From an uncultured Litorilinea sp. (GTDB lineage Bacteria; Chloroflexota; Anaerolineae; Caldilineales; Caldilineaceae): a stretch of DNA of 12,916 nt. The stretch covers positions 1 through 12,916 of the forward strand of contig CAMPHP010000025.1 of the NCBI GenBank assembly GCA_946885925.1, given 5' to 3'. A program made the position numbers and the translations under genes. Shown here piece after piece: positions 6,779 through 12,916 of the stretch (its first letter is position 1; every line of letters begins with the position of its first letter). A model generated the notes under the pieces. The model did not search any database. It was not told where the DNA came from and was given only the letters and a program-made list of their open reading frames with translations.

Positions 6779-6932
6779 ACAACCTCCCTATTGTCTCTCT
6801 CGCATAGAGCAAAGAGCATAACCGTTTTGTATGCGCGCCCTAGTATGGCCTCTAGTTTATGGAAGAGGGCTTTGATAAATAGATGCAAAGGTATAAGCTT
6901 TGGTAGGAGAGTAGGTTATGTTTAGCGCCGGA

Positions 6933-7457
6933 TTACTCCGGCTGATTGGACAATGGGATGAGAGCTGCTCGCCATCGCGCCAATTTTTCTGCTGTAGAGA
7001 TTGAGCGATTGGCTGGGCTGGTGGAGGGGAGTGGATGTAAGGTTAGGGAGTCACGCATGGGCGCGGGGAGTATGGGGAGGACATGGCGTGAGAAGGCTGT
7101 AAAGGCTTTAGCGCCGTTGAAGCAGATGCGCTGGATGGTGGGATAGGACTCCAGGAGCCACACAAAGTCATTGGGGACTTCAGTGTCGGGTACAATAGCA
7201 GCATCTAGGCTGCCCTCCCGCTCGCAATGTTTAAGGACATCCCACAGCGCAATCCCTGCTGCTTGGAGCACTTCGAGGCGGCGCGCATAGGGGAGATCCA
7301 GACCCGCGCCAAAAAGCTGCCCCATGAAGGGCCAGAAGAGATTGTGGGTATGGGCGTAGTATTGCCCCATCCGGAGCGACCGGCTACCTGGCATGGAGCC
7401 GAGGATCAGCACAGTCGCCCCAGGTGCAACGACGGGCGGAAAACTGGTTAGCAGCAT
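6933..7457 (-). CDS. DNA-deoxyinosine (hypoxanthine-DNA) glycosylase, UDG family 6
   Basis: This 174-residue protein belongs to the uracil-DNA glycosylase superfamily, most like family 6, which removes hypoxanthine (deaminated adenine) from DNA in base excision repair. The water-activating loop is GSMPGS (20-25). The HTHNLFWP segment (36-43) holds the Asn regarded as essential in this family (Asn39 here). The minor-groove loop is LPSTSPAN (143-150). The frame extends 19 codons upstream to 7514, but that would run into the end of the MlrC gene. ATG 7457 lies 7 bases after the MlrC stop, gives the normal family length and starts the conserved domain cleanly, so it is preferred. The ribosome site (aggcag) is weak, which suggests translational coupling to the MlrC gene. 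Confidence 0.87.
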   Translation of the reverse strand: MLLTSFPPVVAPGATVLILGSMPGSRSLRMGQYYAHTHNLFWPFMGQLFGAGLDLPYARRLEVLQAAGIALWDVLKHCEREGSLDAAIVPDTEVPNDFVWLLESYPTIQRICFNGAKAFTAFSRHVLPILPAPMRDSLTLHPLPSTSPANRSISTAEKLARWRAALIPLSNQPE

Positions 7458-7464
7458 GCTCTGC

Positions 7465-8943
7465 CTATTGTTGTTGCCACTCGTAGAAGTCCTTGCGTGC
7501 CAGCTTAAATGCACTGGGTGAACGGTTCATATCACAAGCGCCGCCAGAGTCAACCAAGATAATCTCGGCGCAGACAGGTTCATAGGCTGCGCGCGGAGCG
7601 ACAGTGCCTTTGGCGACGAGAATTTTCTGCTGCTGGGGGACAATACCTACCGAGGTTAACTGGTGAATGCTCATGGGCGAGGTGCGCTTGCTGTTGAGCA
7701 CGAGTAGCCCGCCCTTGCCCGGTGCCGTGCGATTGACCTCTACAACCGCAGTCAATCCTGCATCGAAATAGCGACCGCCACCATGTCGCCGCTCGGTTTC
7801 CTCATAGCTGCCATCGTGGAGGGTACGCACGCGGCCTGTAATGGGAAGGGTGGGACCGTGGATCTTGTCAGCCTTGCCGCCCACTTGGAGCGAGACAGTC
7901 GCACCGATGCCTGCTTGGGAACATGCTTGCACGGATTCGGGGTCATAGATAGCAATCACCCAACCATCGGCCTTTTGTGCCAGCAGTTCTTGTAACACGA
8001 GTGTCGAATCGGCCGCGCCGCCACCGCCTACATTATCGCCCGCATCAAAGAGCGCGACGGGTGTGGCAGTGGCATTCATGGCAAGGCGGACAGCCTCAGC
8101 AGGTTTGGGCAGGTCGGGCGTGAGCTGGTCGCGCGCGGCCCACATCAGATCGGCAATGCGTTGCGCGCCCTTTTCGGCCAACTCCTGGTCGCCATCTGCC
8201 ACCACCACAATGGTTGGTCCCATCTCTGGTACATCGGCATATTGATAGCCAGCGGCAATGCTTGTTGCCAGGATACCAGGCTCTTTTTCCAGATCAATCG
8301 CCGCTTGCATGATAGGCTGCATGGGGGGAAGGCTGGTGTTGTGAAAGGCAATGTTAAAGAGAACCTTGGGCTTGCGCACGGCGCTAACAGGCTTGATCTC
8401 TTTGCGGATAGTGCGTACCAAGATTTCGGCGGCCTGTAAGCCGCGCTCGCGCTGGTCGATGTGGGGAGTCGTCTTGTAGATGATTAGCGCATTTGAATCG
8501 CGTACCAGTTGCTCTGGGATGTTGCCGTGATAATCGTGGGTGACAACGATAGGGAAATCTGGCCCCATCAATTCGCGCACACGGCGCACTGTCTCACCGT
8601 CACCTTGAGGATAATCCTCAGCGACCATTGCGCCATGCAGCGCCAGCAGCAGACCGTCAATTTGGCCCTTGGCGGCGCGCAAATTATCCAGGATTTCGCC
8701 AACAATGCTCTCATAGGCTTCGCGGGTAACGGTGCCGGATGGGGTGGCGTTGGCTCCTAGGGTGGCGTGGAGGTCAAAGTCGTATTCCTCGGCCCCGGCA
8801 ATGTAGCCGGCGATCTCGTGGAAGGTGGGGGTATAGTGGTCGATCATTGCTTGGCCGCGATAGATTCTAAAGTCATCTAATCGGGTGGGCGTAGCGGCAA
8901 AGGTGTTGGATTCGTGGCTGAAACCAGCGATGGCAATACGCAT
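7465..8943 (-). CDS. M81-family metallopeptidase / MlrC-like hydrolase
   Basis: This 492-residue protein fits the MlrC family (N-terminal PF07364, C-terminal PF07171). MlrC itself is a zinc amidohydrolase that cleaves linearised microcystin peptides in sphingomonads. Most relatives sit in transport/catabolism clusters with unknown substrates. The N terminus is MRIAIAGFSHESNTFA. Probable zinc or active-site residues lie in LHGAM (His103), DYHGN (Asp137, His139) and PHIDQRERG (His161, Asp163). The C-terminal domain carries the Gly-rich DAGDNVGGGGAADST segment (300-314) typical of the family. The frame continues 35 codons upstream, but ATG 8943 is right: it has a near-perfect ggaggagag ribosome site and starts the conserved first strand. 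It is divergent from the enolase-superfamily gene and next to a peptide-type ABC system. This supports a role in degrading an imported amide or peptide-like compound. Confidence 0.9.
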   Translation of the reverse strand: MRIAIAGFSHESNTFAATPTRLDDFRIYRGQAMIDHYTPTFHEIAGYIAGAEEYDFDLHATLGANATPSGTVTREAYESIVGEILDNLRAAKGQIDGLLLALHGAMVAEDYPQGDGETVRRVRELMGPDFPIVVTHDYHGNIPEQLVRDSNALIIYKTTPHIDQRERGLQAAEILVRTIRKEIKPVSAVRKPKVLFNIAFHNTSLPPMQPIMQAAIDLEKEPGILATSIAAGYQYADVPEMGPTIVVVADGDQELAEKGAQRIADLMWAARDQLTPDLPKPAEAVRLAMNATATPVALFDAGDNVGGGGAADSTLVLQELLAQKADGWVIAIYDPESVQACSQAGIGATVSLQVGGKADKIHGPTLPITGRVRTLHDGSYEETERRHGGGRYFDAGLTAVVEVNRTAPGKGGLLVLNSKRTSPMSIHQLTSVGIVPQQQKILVAKGTVAPRAAYEPVCAEIILVDSGGACDMNRSPSAFKLARKDFYEWQQQ

Positions 8944-8945
8944 AA

Positions 8946-8954
8946 CTCTCCTCC
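8946..8954 (-). promoter_or_regulatory. strong ribosome binding site that sets the MlrC start
   Basis: The minus strand reads ggaggagag directly before the bases tt and ATG 8943. This decides against the longer open frame reaching 9048, whose extra residues show no family similarity. Confidence 0.85.
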
Positions 8955-9072
8955 GTGGAGATAGGTGCGGTGTAAATGAGGAAGGCCCTTGAAGAATGGG
9001 CCGCTTGTTTTCTCTTTTTATGATGACTTGTAGTCCAAAATTATGCAAGATTTTGAGAGTGATTGGCCATAT

Positions 9073-9240
9073 TCACCAGCTTCCGAGTTGACTTACTCCT
9101 AGCATGGCAATGTAGTTTTCCTCTGTTCCGGGGTATGTCAGAGTCGTCATCAACAACATACCCTCAACACCACATCCAAAGCCTTTTATTGGTGCCGCAC
9201 TCTCAACTCTCTTGATTCTAAAACCATACGAGCAGGTCAT
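9073..9240 (-). CDS. small unassigned open frame (55 residues), possible gene remnant
   Basis: On the minus strand an ATG at 9240 opens 55 codons to a TGA at 9073-9075. The composition looks protein-like, with segments such as IKGFGCGVEGMLLMTTLTYP and ENYIAMLGVSQLGSW, and it resembles an enzyme C terminus rather than random translation. There is no clear ribosome site, a stop lies nine codons upstream in frame, and no family is recognised. It may be the 3' remnant of a lost gene, a leader peptide gene upstream of the MlrC gene (130 nt away), or a chance open frame. The last is quite possible at this length. Confidence 0.2.
   Translation of the reverse strand: MTCSYGFRIKRVESAAPIKGFGCGVEGMLLMTTLTYPGTEENYIAMLGVSQLGSW
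9088..9116 (+). promoter_or_regulatory. candidate promoter for the enolase-superfamily gene
   Basis: TTGACT (9088-9093), a 17-base spacer and TGTAGT (9111-9116) match the sigma70 consensus at five and four of six positions. It would give a leader of about 235 nt before ATG 9357. A weaker alternative, TTGTTT with 17 bases to TATTGA, lies at 9258-9286. Confidence 0.3.
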
Positions 9241-9295
9241 AGCCAGCTTAATGGCTTTTGTTTTAGATCAGTCTTTCCGATATTGAACCTCACTA

Positions 9296-9331
9296 TTTAG
9301 TAAAAGTTAGTCTTTTAGTAAAAGTTAGTCT
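9296..9331. repeat. 18-bp perfect tandem duplication
   Basis: tttagtaaaagttagtct occurs at 9296-9313 and again at 9314-9331. A degenerate third copy (ttagcaaaggtta, 9331-9343) follows with two changes. The array ends about 14 bases before ATG 9357 and abuts the aaagga ribosome site, so it lies in the mRNA leader. Confidence 0.95.
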
Positions 9332-9356
9332 TAGCAAAGGTTATAAAGGAATCGAA

Positions 9357-10664
9357 ATGGCTGTAGGTTTGTCTTCTAGCAATGCGCTAGGTACCGGTGT
9401 AACAAGTGCCAGAATTACTGAGGTTGAACGCATTCTGCTCTATGTGCCTTTTGTGGAGCGAGTGCGGTTGGAGATGGAGCGGGCGCGCATCCATGCTTGG
9501 GGTGAAGTGGAAGTGATTCGCGTGGTCACAGATGCCGGAGTTGTTGGCTATGGCGAGACGATCCAGAACTACACCTGGGGGCGCGTCAATGTTGAGGAGC
9601 AGGTAATTGGTCGTTCGCCCTTTAGCTTAATGTGGGATGATAGCTTGGGTGCTGGCTTGCAGATGGCGCTTTTTGATGTGGCGGGCAAGTTGGCTGGTGT
9701 GCCCGTCTACCAACTGCTGGGCCACAAGGTGCGCGATTGGTGTCCCATTTCTTTCTGGGATCACGATATGTCGCCGGAAAAGTATGAGATCGAGGTCAAG
9801 AAGGCGGTTGAACTCGGCTATACCTGTATGAAGATCAAGGCGCGACCCTGGTTTGATGTCTATGAAACCATCGAGCGCATGAGCGCGGCCACGCCCGATT
9901 ATTTCAGCATTGATGCCGACTGGAATGACTTCCTGATCAATGTCTCCAATGCCGTGCCTGTGTTGCGCAAGTTGGAGGAAGATTTTCCCAAGATCAAGAT
10001 TTTCGAGGGGCCGATTCGCGCCGATGATGTGCCAGGCAACAAGTTGCTGCGCTCGAAGATCCGCACCGCTATTGCTCACCACTATGGCAGCGTTCCAGGA
10101 CGTACAGCAATTGGTGAAGGCTATTGCGACGGCTTTGTGATTGGTGGTGGTGTGAGGCGCGTGATGGCGGATGGACAAGCCTCTGCGATGGCGAACATGC
10201 CTTTCTTCTTGCAGATGGTGGGGACTGGTCTAACCACCACGATGGCACTCCATGTGGGTGCAGTGCTGACCCACGCGCAATGGCCCGCAATCACCTGCCA
10301 TGAACTCTATACTCATGCGCTCTTGAGCAAACGAATTGATGTATTAGGTGGCTATGCCCGCGTGCCAGAAGCGCCAGGGCTGGGCGTGGAGATTGACGAG
10401 GCCGCTCTTGCCAAGTACCGGGTGGAAAAGGCCGATTTGACGCTGCCCAAGCGTTTGGTCAAGTACAGCCGTCCATGTGGCGTCAATGTCTATTTCGCCG
10501 ATGATTCGCACAGTACGTCAACCATGTGGAACTACTTCAGTCTAGGCAATCAGCCACTCTTTGAGCGTGGTGTCAAGACTGAACTGGTGGAGGACGATGG
10601 CAGCCCTGCCTTCGCTGACCTGCGCGCGCGGGCGCTGGTCGCTCCTGTGTTGAGCCGCGACTAA
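9357..10664 (+). CDS. enolase-superfamily (mandelate racemase/muconate lactonizing-like) enzyme
   Basis: This 435-residue protein has the N-terminal capping domain and TIM-barrel layout of the mandelate racemase/muconate cycloisomerase group. These enzymes abstract the proton alpha to a carboxylate, often in sugar-acid catabolism. Visible parts are the cap-domain GVVGYGETIQNY (61-72), the catalytic KxK of MKIKAR (Lys159, Lys161), and metal-ligand candidates Asp186 (SIDADW) and Glu217 (FEGPI). The sixth-strand segment is CDGFVIGGG (257-265). Where the third Glu/Asp ligand is expected, the protein has TAIAHHYG (His241, His242), and no His matches the usual seventh-strand base, so the active site is non-standard. 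The aaagga site before ATG 9357 supports this start. It is divergent from the MlrC-like gene and upstream of a family-5 ABC transporter, probably one catabolic unit. Confidence 0.86.
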   Translation: MAVGLSSSNALGTGVTSARITEVERILLYVPFVERVRLEMERARIHAWGEVEVIRVVTDAGVVGYGETIQNYTWGRVNVEEQVIGRSPFSLMWDDSLGAGLQMALFDVAGKLAGVPVYQLLGHKVRDWCPISFWDHDMSPEKYEIEVKKAVELGYTCMKIKARPWFDVYETIERMSAATPDYFSIDADWNDFLINVSNAVPVLRKLEEDFPKIKIFEGPIRADDVPGNKLLRSKIRTAIAHHYGSVPGRTAIGEGYCDGFVIGGGVRRVMADGQASAMANMPFFLQMVGTGLTTTMALHVGAVLTHAQWPAITCHELYTHALLSKRIDVLGGYARVPEAPGLGVEIDEAALAKYRVEKADLTLPKRLVKYSRPCGVNVYFADDSHSTSTMWNYFSLGNQPLFERGVKTELVEDDGSPAFADLRARALVAPVLSRD

Positions 10665-10679
10665 CGCTACCTAGTTGCC

Positions 10680-10736
10680 TTGTCATTCCGTGCCCGAGGG
10701 GATTCCTCCCGGATGCCCCCTGGCGCGGAATGACAA
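10680..10736. repeat. palindromic intergenic element with ttgtcattccg termini
   Basis: The outer arms ttgtcattccg (10680-10690) and cggaatgacaa (10726-10736) are exact inverted repeats. Pairing continues four more steps inward, including one T:G pair. The inner part is Gly/Cys-codon-like in bases, with ggggatt/cctccc and gatgcccc able to form a second short stem. The TCATTCC...GGAATGA form recalls dispersed palindromic repeats and MITE-like units seen between genes in many bacteria. No U-tract follows, so a terminator role is unlikely. Confidence 0.7.
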
Positions 10737-10758
10737 TCTGACTCAGCTTCGCTTCGTC

Positions 10759-10830
10759 TTTATAGTTCTCACTTATTTATAGTTCTCACTTAGCAGTTTT
10801 CACATACAGATTTACCTATATCGTTCTCAC
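10759..10830. repeat. 17-bp tandem duplication plus degenerate copies of a gttctcac core
   Basis: tttatagttctcactta is perfectly duplicated at 10759-10775 and 10776-10792. The nine-base core agttctcac (10764, 10781) recurs as agttttcac (10795-10803) and cgttctcac (10822-10830), and more weakly as cgttcttgc (10848). All copies point the same way and lie in the 222-nt gap before the binding-protein gene. They could be slippage products or a direct-repeat regulator site. Confidence 0.85.
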
Positions 10831-10886
10831 CTGATGTTGCGTAATTTCGTTCTTGCCGTCTTTACGATTCGCAAAAGGAGAGCATC

Positions 10887-12599
10887 ATGGTAAGCAAGCA
10901 GTTGACGACGGGCATCAGTCGCCGTACATTCTTGCGTGGTTTGGCCCTAGCCACCGGAGGTACAACTATTGCCGCCCTGGCGGCAGCTTGTGCACCGGCA
11001 GCCGCACCGGGCGCACCCGCGGCTACAGCACCCGCTAGTGCCGCAACACCCGCCGCGGCGGCTGCGCCAGCAGTTGGAACGGCAGATGTGCGTGTGTTGT
11101 GGTCAAAGCCGACAAGCCTCAGCCCACTTTTCTCCACGAGTGGTTTCGAGCAGCAGGTCATCCGTTTGGTATTGGGCAGCATCTTTAAGCTGGACGATGC
11201 GCTGGAGCCTGTGCCGGATTTGGCTGAGAGTTGGGAGGTCTCAGACGATTCCAAGAGCTTTACTTTCACCTTGCGCGAAGGCTTGCTTTGGTCAGATGGC
11301 GAACCACTGACGGTGGATGATATTATCTTCACGATCGAGCGTGCCAGTGATGCGCGCACGGGGAGCATCCTCAAGGGGCGGCTTGCGGGTGTGAGTGGCG
11401 CAACGGCCTATGGTGATCAACAGGCGGAAACCATCAGTGGTTTGCAAAAGGTCGACGACCGCACCTTGACCATTACACTCGACGAGCCAAATGCTGCCTT
11501 TTTGACTTCGCTGGGAACTTTTTCTGGCTTTAATGTATTGCCCAAGCATATTTTAGGAGAGGTTGCACCAGAGGCACTGAAGGAAAATGCCTTTACCATG
11601 GCTCCGACTGTCGGTGCTGGTCCCTATACCTTTGTGCGTTATGAGACTGACCAGTTTGCCGAACTGGTGATCAATCCCAATTATTGGGGAGAGCCGCCCG
11701 CGGTTGAGCGTATCTTTATGATCGTTGCGACACCGGATGTGGCTGTGGCGCAACTGCAACGGGGTGAGATGGATTTGATGGCGATGCCGGTGGACGAGGC
11801 CGACCGCTTGAAAGATGATCCGAGCATTACCATCTTGAGCGTGCGCAGCCCCAGCATTAGCCAGATTGCGATCAACAATGAACGTCCCTTCTTCCAAGAT
11901 AAGCGCGTGCGTCAGGCGATGATGTATGCCATTGACCGTCAAGGGATTGTTGATTCGATCATGTTCGGCCAAGCCGAGGTGGTCAACAGTCCAATCATTG
12001 GGCCGGATTGGGTAGGCACACCAGAGGTAAATCCCTATCCGTTTGACCCAGAGCAGGCAAAGGCACTTTTGGCCGAAGCCGGTTGGGACCCGGAGCAGCA
12101 GGTTGACATGATCTATGTTGCCGGGTCCAAAGAACAAGACGCCTATGGGCCGGTCATCCAGCAGCAATTGCGCGATGTGGGGATGCAGGTCAATCTGCTC
12201 CTGGTGGAGGGAGCCGAATTGAACCGGCGCTATATCCAAGAGACTGACTATGACCTTTTCCTCTTTGGTGGTGGCTTATATCGCGCCGAGCCATCGTTGA
12301 CGGCTAGCTATTACCACAGCCGCAATTTGGCACCAACGGGTGGCAACGGCACACACTATGTAAACGAGGAACTTGATCAACTGTTGGATTCAGCAGTTGC
12401 TACCTCGGATCAGGCTGCGCGCGCCGAAATTTATGCCCAGATTGCACAGATCGTCAATGAGGATGTGCCAACGCTCTTCCTCTGGTCGCCATACTCCATT
12501 TACGGGGTTAGCAAGCGGTTGCAGAATTTCGAGCCGCCTTCCTATAGTTCCAGCCTGTTGTGGAATGCAGAAGCCTGGGCAGTGGAAGAAGCAGCCTAG
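10887..12599 (+). CDS. ABC transporter family-5 substrate-binding lipoprotein (Tat-exported)
   Basis: This 570-residue extracytoplasmic solute-binding protein of the peptide/nickel family (SBP_bac_5) captures its ligand outside the cell and hands it to a DppB/DppC permease. It starts with a twin-arginine signal (SRRTFLRG, Arg12-Arg13), a hydrophobic stretch and a lipobox LAAAC, so Cys35 should be lipidated. Residues about 36-66 are an Ala/Pro/Thr linker. The family core begins near residue 68. PDLAESWEVSDDSKSFTFTL and DGEPLTVDDIIFTIER are classic family-5 segments, and KRVRQAMMYAIDRQGIV lies in the middle. The aaaaggag site six bases before ATG 10887 fixes the start. The DppB-type permease starts 48 bases downstream. 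Family-5 proteins bind peptides, sugars, opines or metals. With MlrC-like and enolase-superfamily enzymes next door, an organic amide or acid is plausible, but the ligand is unknown. Confidence 0.93.
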   Translation: MVSKQLTTGISRRTFLRGLALATGGTTIAALAAACAPAAAPGAPAATAPASAATPAAAAAPAVGTADVRVLWSKPTSLSPLFSTSGFEQQVIRLVLGSIFKLDDALEPVPDLAESWEVSDDSKSFTFTLREGLLWSDGEPLTVDDIIFTIERASDARTGSILKGRLAGVSGATAYGDQQAETISGLQKVDDRTLTITLDEPNAAFLTSLGTFSGFNVLPKHILGEVAPEALKENAFTMAPTVGAGPYTFVRYETDQFAELVINPNYWGEPPAVERIFMIVATPDVAVAQLQRGEMDLMAMPVDEADRLKDDPSITILSVRSPSISQIAINNERPFFQDKRVRQAMMYAIDRQGIVDSIMFGQAEVVNSPIIGPDWVGTPEVNPYPFDPEQAKALLAEAGWDPEQQVDMIYVAGSKEQDAYGPVIQQQLRDVGMQVNLLLVEGAELNRRYIQETDYDLFLFGGGLYRAEPSLTASYYHSRNLAPTGGNGTHYVNEELDQLLDSAVATSDQAARAEIYAQIAQIVNEDVPTLFLWSPYSIYGVSKRLQNFEPPSYSSSLLWNAEAWAVEEAA

Positions 12600-12636
12600 G
12601 AAACAGTGTAAGAAACAGTGTAAGAAACAGTGTAAG
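12600..12636. repeat. three tandem copies of a 12-bp unit between binding-protein and permease genes
   Basis: gaaacagtgtaa occurs at 12600-12611, 12612-12623 and 12624-12635, followed by a g that begins a fourth copy. The unit length is a multiple of three, and each copy carries a TAA in the frame of the binding-protein gene, directly after its own TAG. The array ends just before the permease ribosome site (taaggg, 12638-12643). Confidence 0.97.
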
Positions 12637-12647
12637 CTAAGGGTGCT

Positions 12648-12916
12648 ATGCTCAAATTTATACTGCGGCGCATGTTGCTTGCCATTCCTATCATTATCGG
12701 TGTAACTGCCGTGACCTATATGCTGATTAGCTTGGCCCCAGGCGATCCAGTGACTGCCATGCTCGACCCGGAGCAGATGACCACGTTGGGGCCAGAATGG
12801 GTGGCAGAGCGTAAAGCGGAGTTGGGTTTGGATCAACCAATTCCTGTTCGTTATCTATTGTGGCTGCAAGAAGTAGCCCAGGGCAACCTGGGCTATTCGG
12901 CCATTGACCGCCAGCC
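12648..12916 (+). CDS. DppB-type ABC transporter permease (3' truncated by window edge)
   Basis: The window ends inside this gene, so only the first 89 residues are seen. The N terminus MLKFILRRMLLAIPIIIG is the usual basic start and first membrane helix (about residues 9-28). The conserved LAPGDPV segment of the OppB/DppB/GsiC permease family follows. KAELGLDQPIPVRYLLWL and GNLGYS also match the family's first periplasmic region. It would form half of the inner-membrane channel with a DppC-type partner expected just downstream. The ribosome site taaggg lies four bases before ATG 12648. The preceding gene encodes the cognate binding protein, and no promoter or terminator separates them, so they form an operon interrupted only by the tandem repeat. 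Confidence 0.92.
   Translation, partial: MLKFILRRMLLAIPIIIGVTAVTYMLISLAPGDPVTAMLDPEQMTTLGPEWVAERKAELGLDQPIPVRYLLWLQEVAQGNLGYSAIDRQ

Larger units (their letters stand above)
8944..9356. other. 413-nt divergent intergenic region between mlrC-like and enolase-superfamily genes
   Basis: This gap holds the start signals of two divergent genes. It contains the MlrC ribosome site, a short GGCCC/GGGCC hairpin (8982-9000), a candidate plus promoter (9088-9116), an unassigned 55-codon open frame on the minus strand (9073-9240) and an 18-bp tandem duplication (9296-9331). No regulator gene, tRNA or recognisable riboswitch was seen. A minus promoter for the MlrC gene is expected here but could not be placed with confidence. 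Confidence 0.6.

Noticed and set aside
7458..7514. Longer glycosylase starting at 7514
   Set aside because: It would overlap the end of the MlrC-like gene. The extra 19 residues do not look like the conserved N terminus.
8982..9018. Plus-strand terminator (GGCCC/GGGCC hairpin and T-rich run)
   Set aside because: The stem is only 5 bp plus an interrupted pair, the T-run is 6 bases away, and no plus-strand gene precedes it.
8944..9048. Longer MlrC-like protein starting at 9048
   Set aside because: The strong ribosome site before 8943 and the family N terminus MRIAIAGFSHES place the start at 8943.
9296..9343. Possible start of a CRISPR-like repeat array
   Set aside because: The copies are directly abutting with no spacers, and there are only two exact units of 18 bp. 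It is a tandem duplication.
10680..10736. Terminator of the enolase-superfamily gene
   Set aside because: The stem is good but is followed by tctgactcag with no U-tract. A repeat element fits better.
11553..12239. 228-codon minus-strand open frame opposite the binding-protein gene
   Set aside because: It is antisense to strongly conserved family-5 binding-protein segments, and its His/Ile-rich composition is typical of an antisense shadow.

Overview
The window looks like a catabolic and accessory stretch of a bacterial chromosome with GC a little above 50% by eye. The best taxonomic hint is the peptide-type binding protein at 10887-12599. It is a Tat-exported lipoprotein whose cysteine is followed by a long Ala/Pro-rich linker, a style common in Chloroflexota (Caldilinea/Anaerolinea-like lineages). 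That placement is inference; there is no rRNA or other marker gene here.

Left block, plus strand (1-4079). A C45-type acyl-transferase/hydrolase, cut by the window edge, ends at a textbook Rho-independent terminator (832-875). A xylose-isomerase-like TIM-barrel isomerase/epimerase and an SDR oxidoreductase follow; the SDR lacks the usual C-terminal tail. Nine bases after the SDR stop, a promoter with a perfect TTGACA box drives a tight pair: a MoaD/ThiS-type ubiquitin-fold protein ending in Gly-Gly, and a six-Asp-box BNR beta-propeller.

Middle (4080-8943). A plus-strand SAM methyltransferase converges on, and overlaps by 29 bases, a minus-strand block. In transcription order this block is an M81/MlrC-family hydrolase, a family-6 hypoxanthine-DNA glycosylase (7-nt gap, probably coupled), a ferritin-like four-helix protein, and an alpha/beta hydrolase with two N-terminal membrane helices.

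Right block, plus strand (8944-12916). A 413-nt divergent region separates mlrC from an enolase-superfamily enzyme. After a palindromic intergenic repeat come a family-5 substrate-binding lipoprotein and the start of its DppB-type permease, which runs off the window. MlrC, enolase-superfamily enzyme, binding protein and permease look like an import-and-degradation unit for a small organic or peptide-like compound. The C45 hydrolase, isomerase and SDR may belong to the same catabolic neighbourhood. The substrate cannot be read from sequence.

A recurring non-coding theme is short perfect tandem repeats in gaps just upstream of start codons: 12 bp x3 at 1817, 18 bp x2 at 9296, 17 bp x2 plus degenerate copies at 10759, and 12 bp x3 at 12600. 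Several long hairpins also lack a U-tract (4096, 6084, 10680). No tRNA, rRNA, CRISPR array, transposase or integrase was seen.
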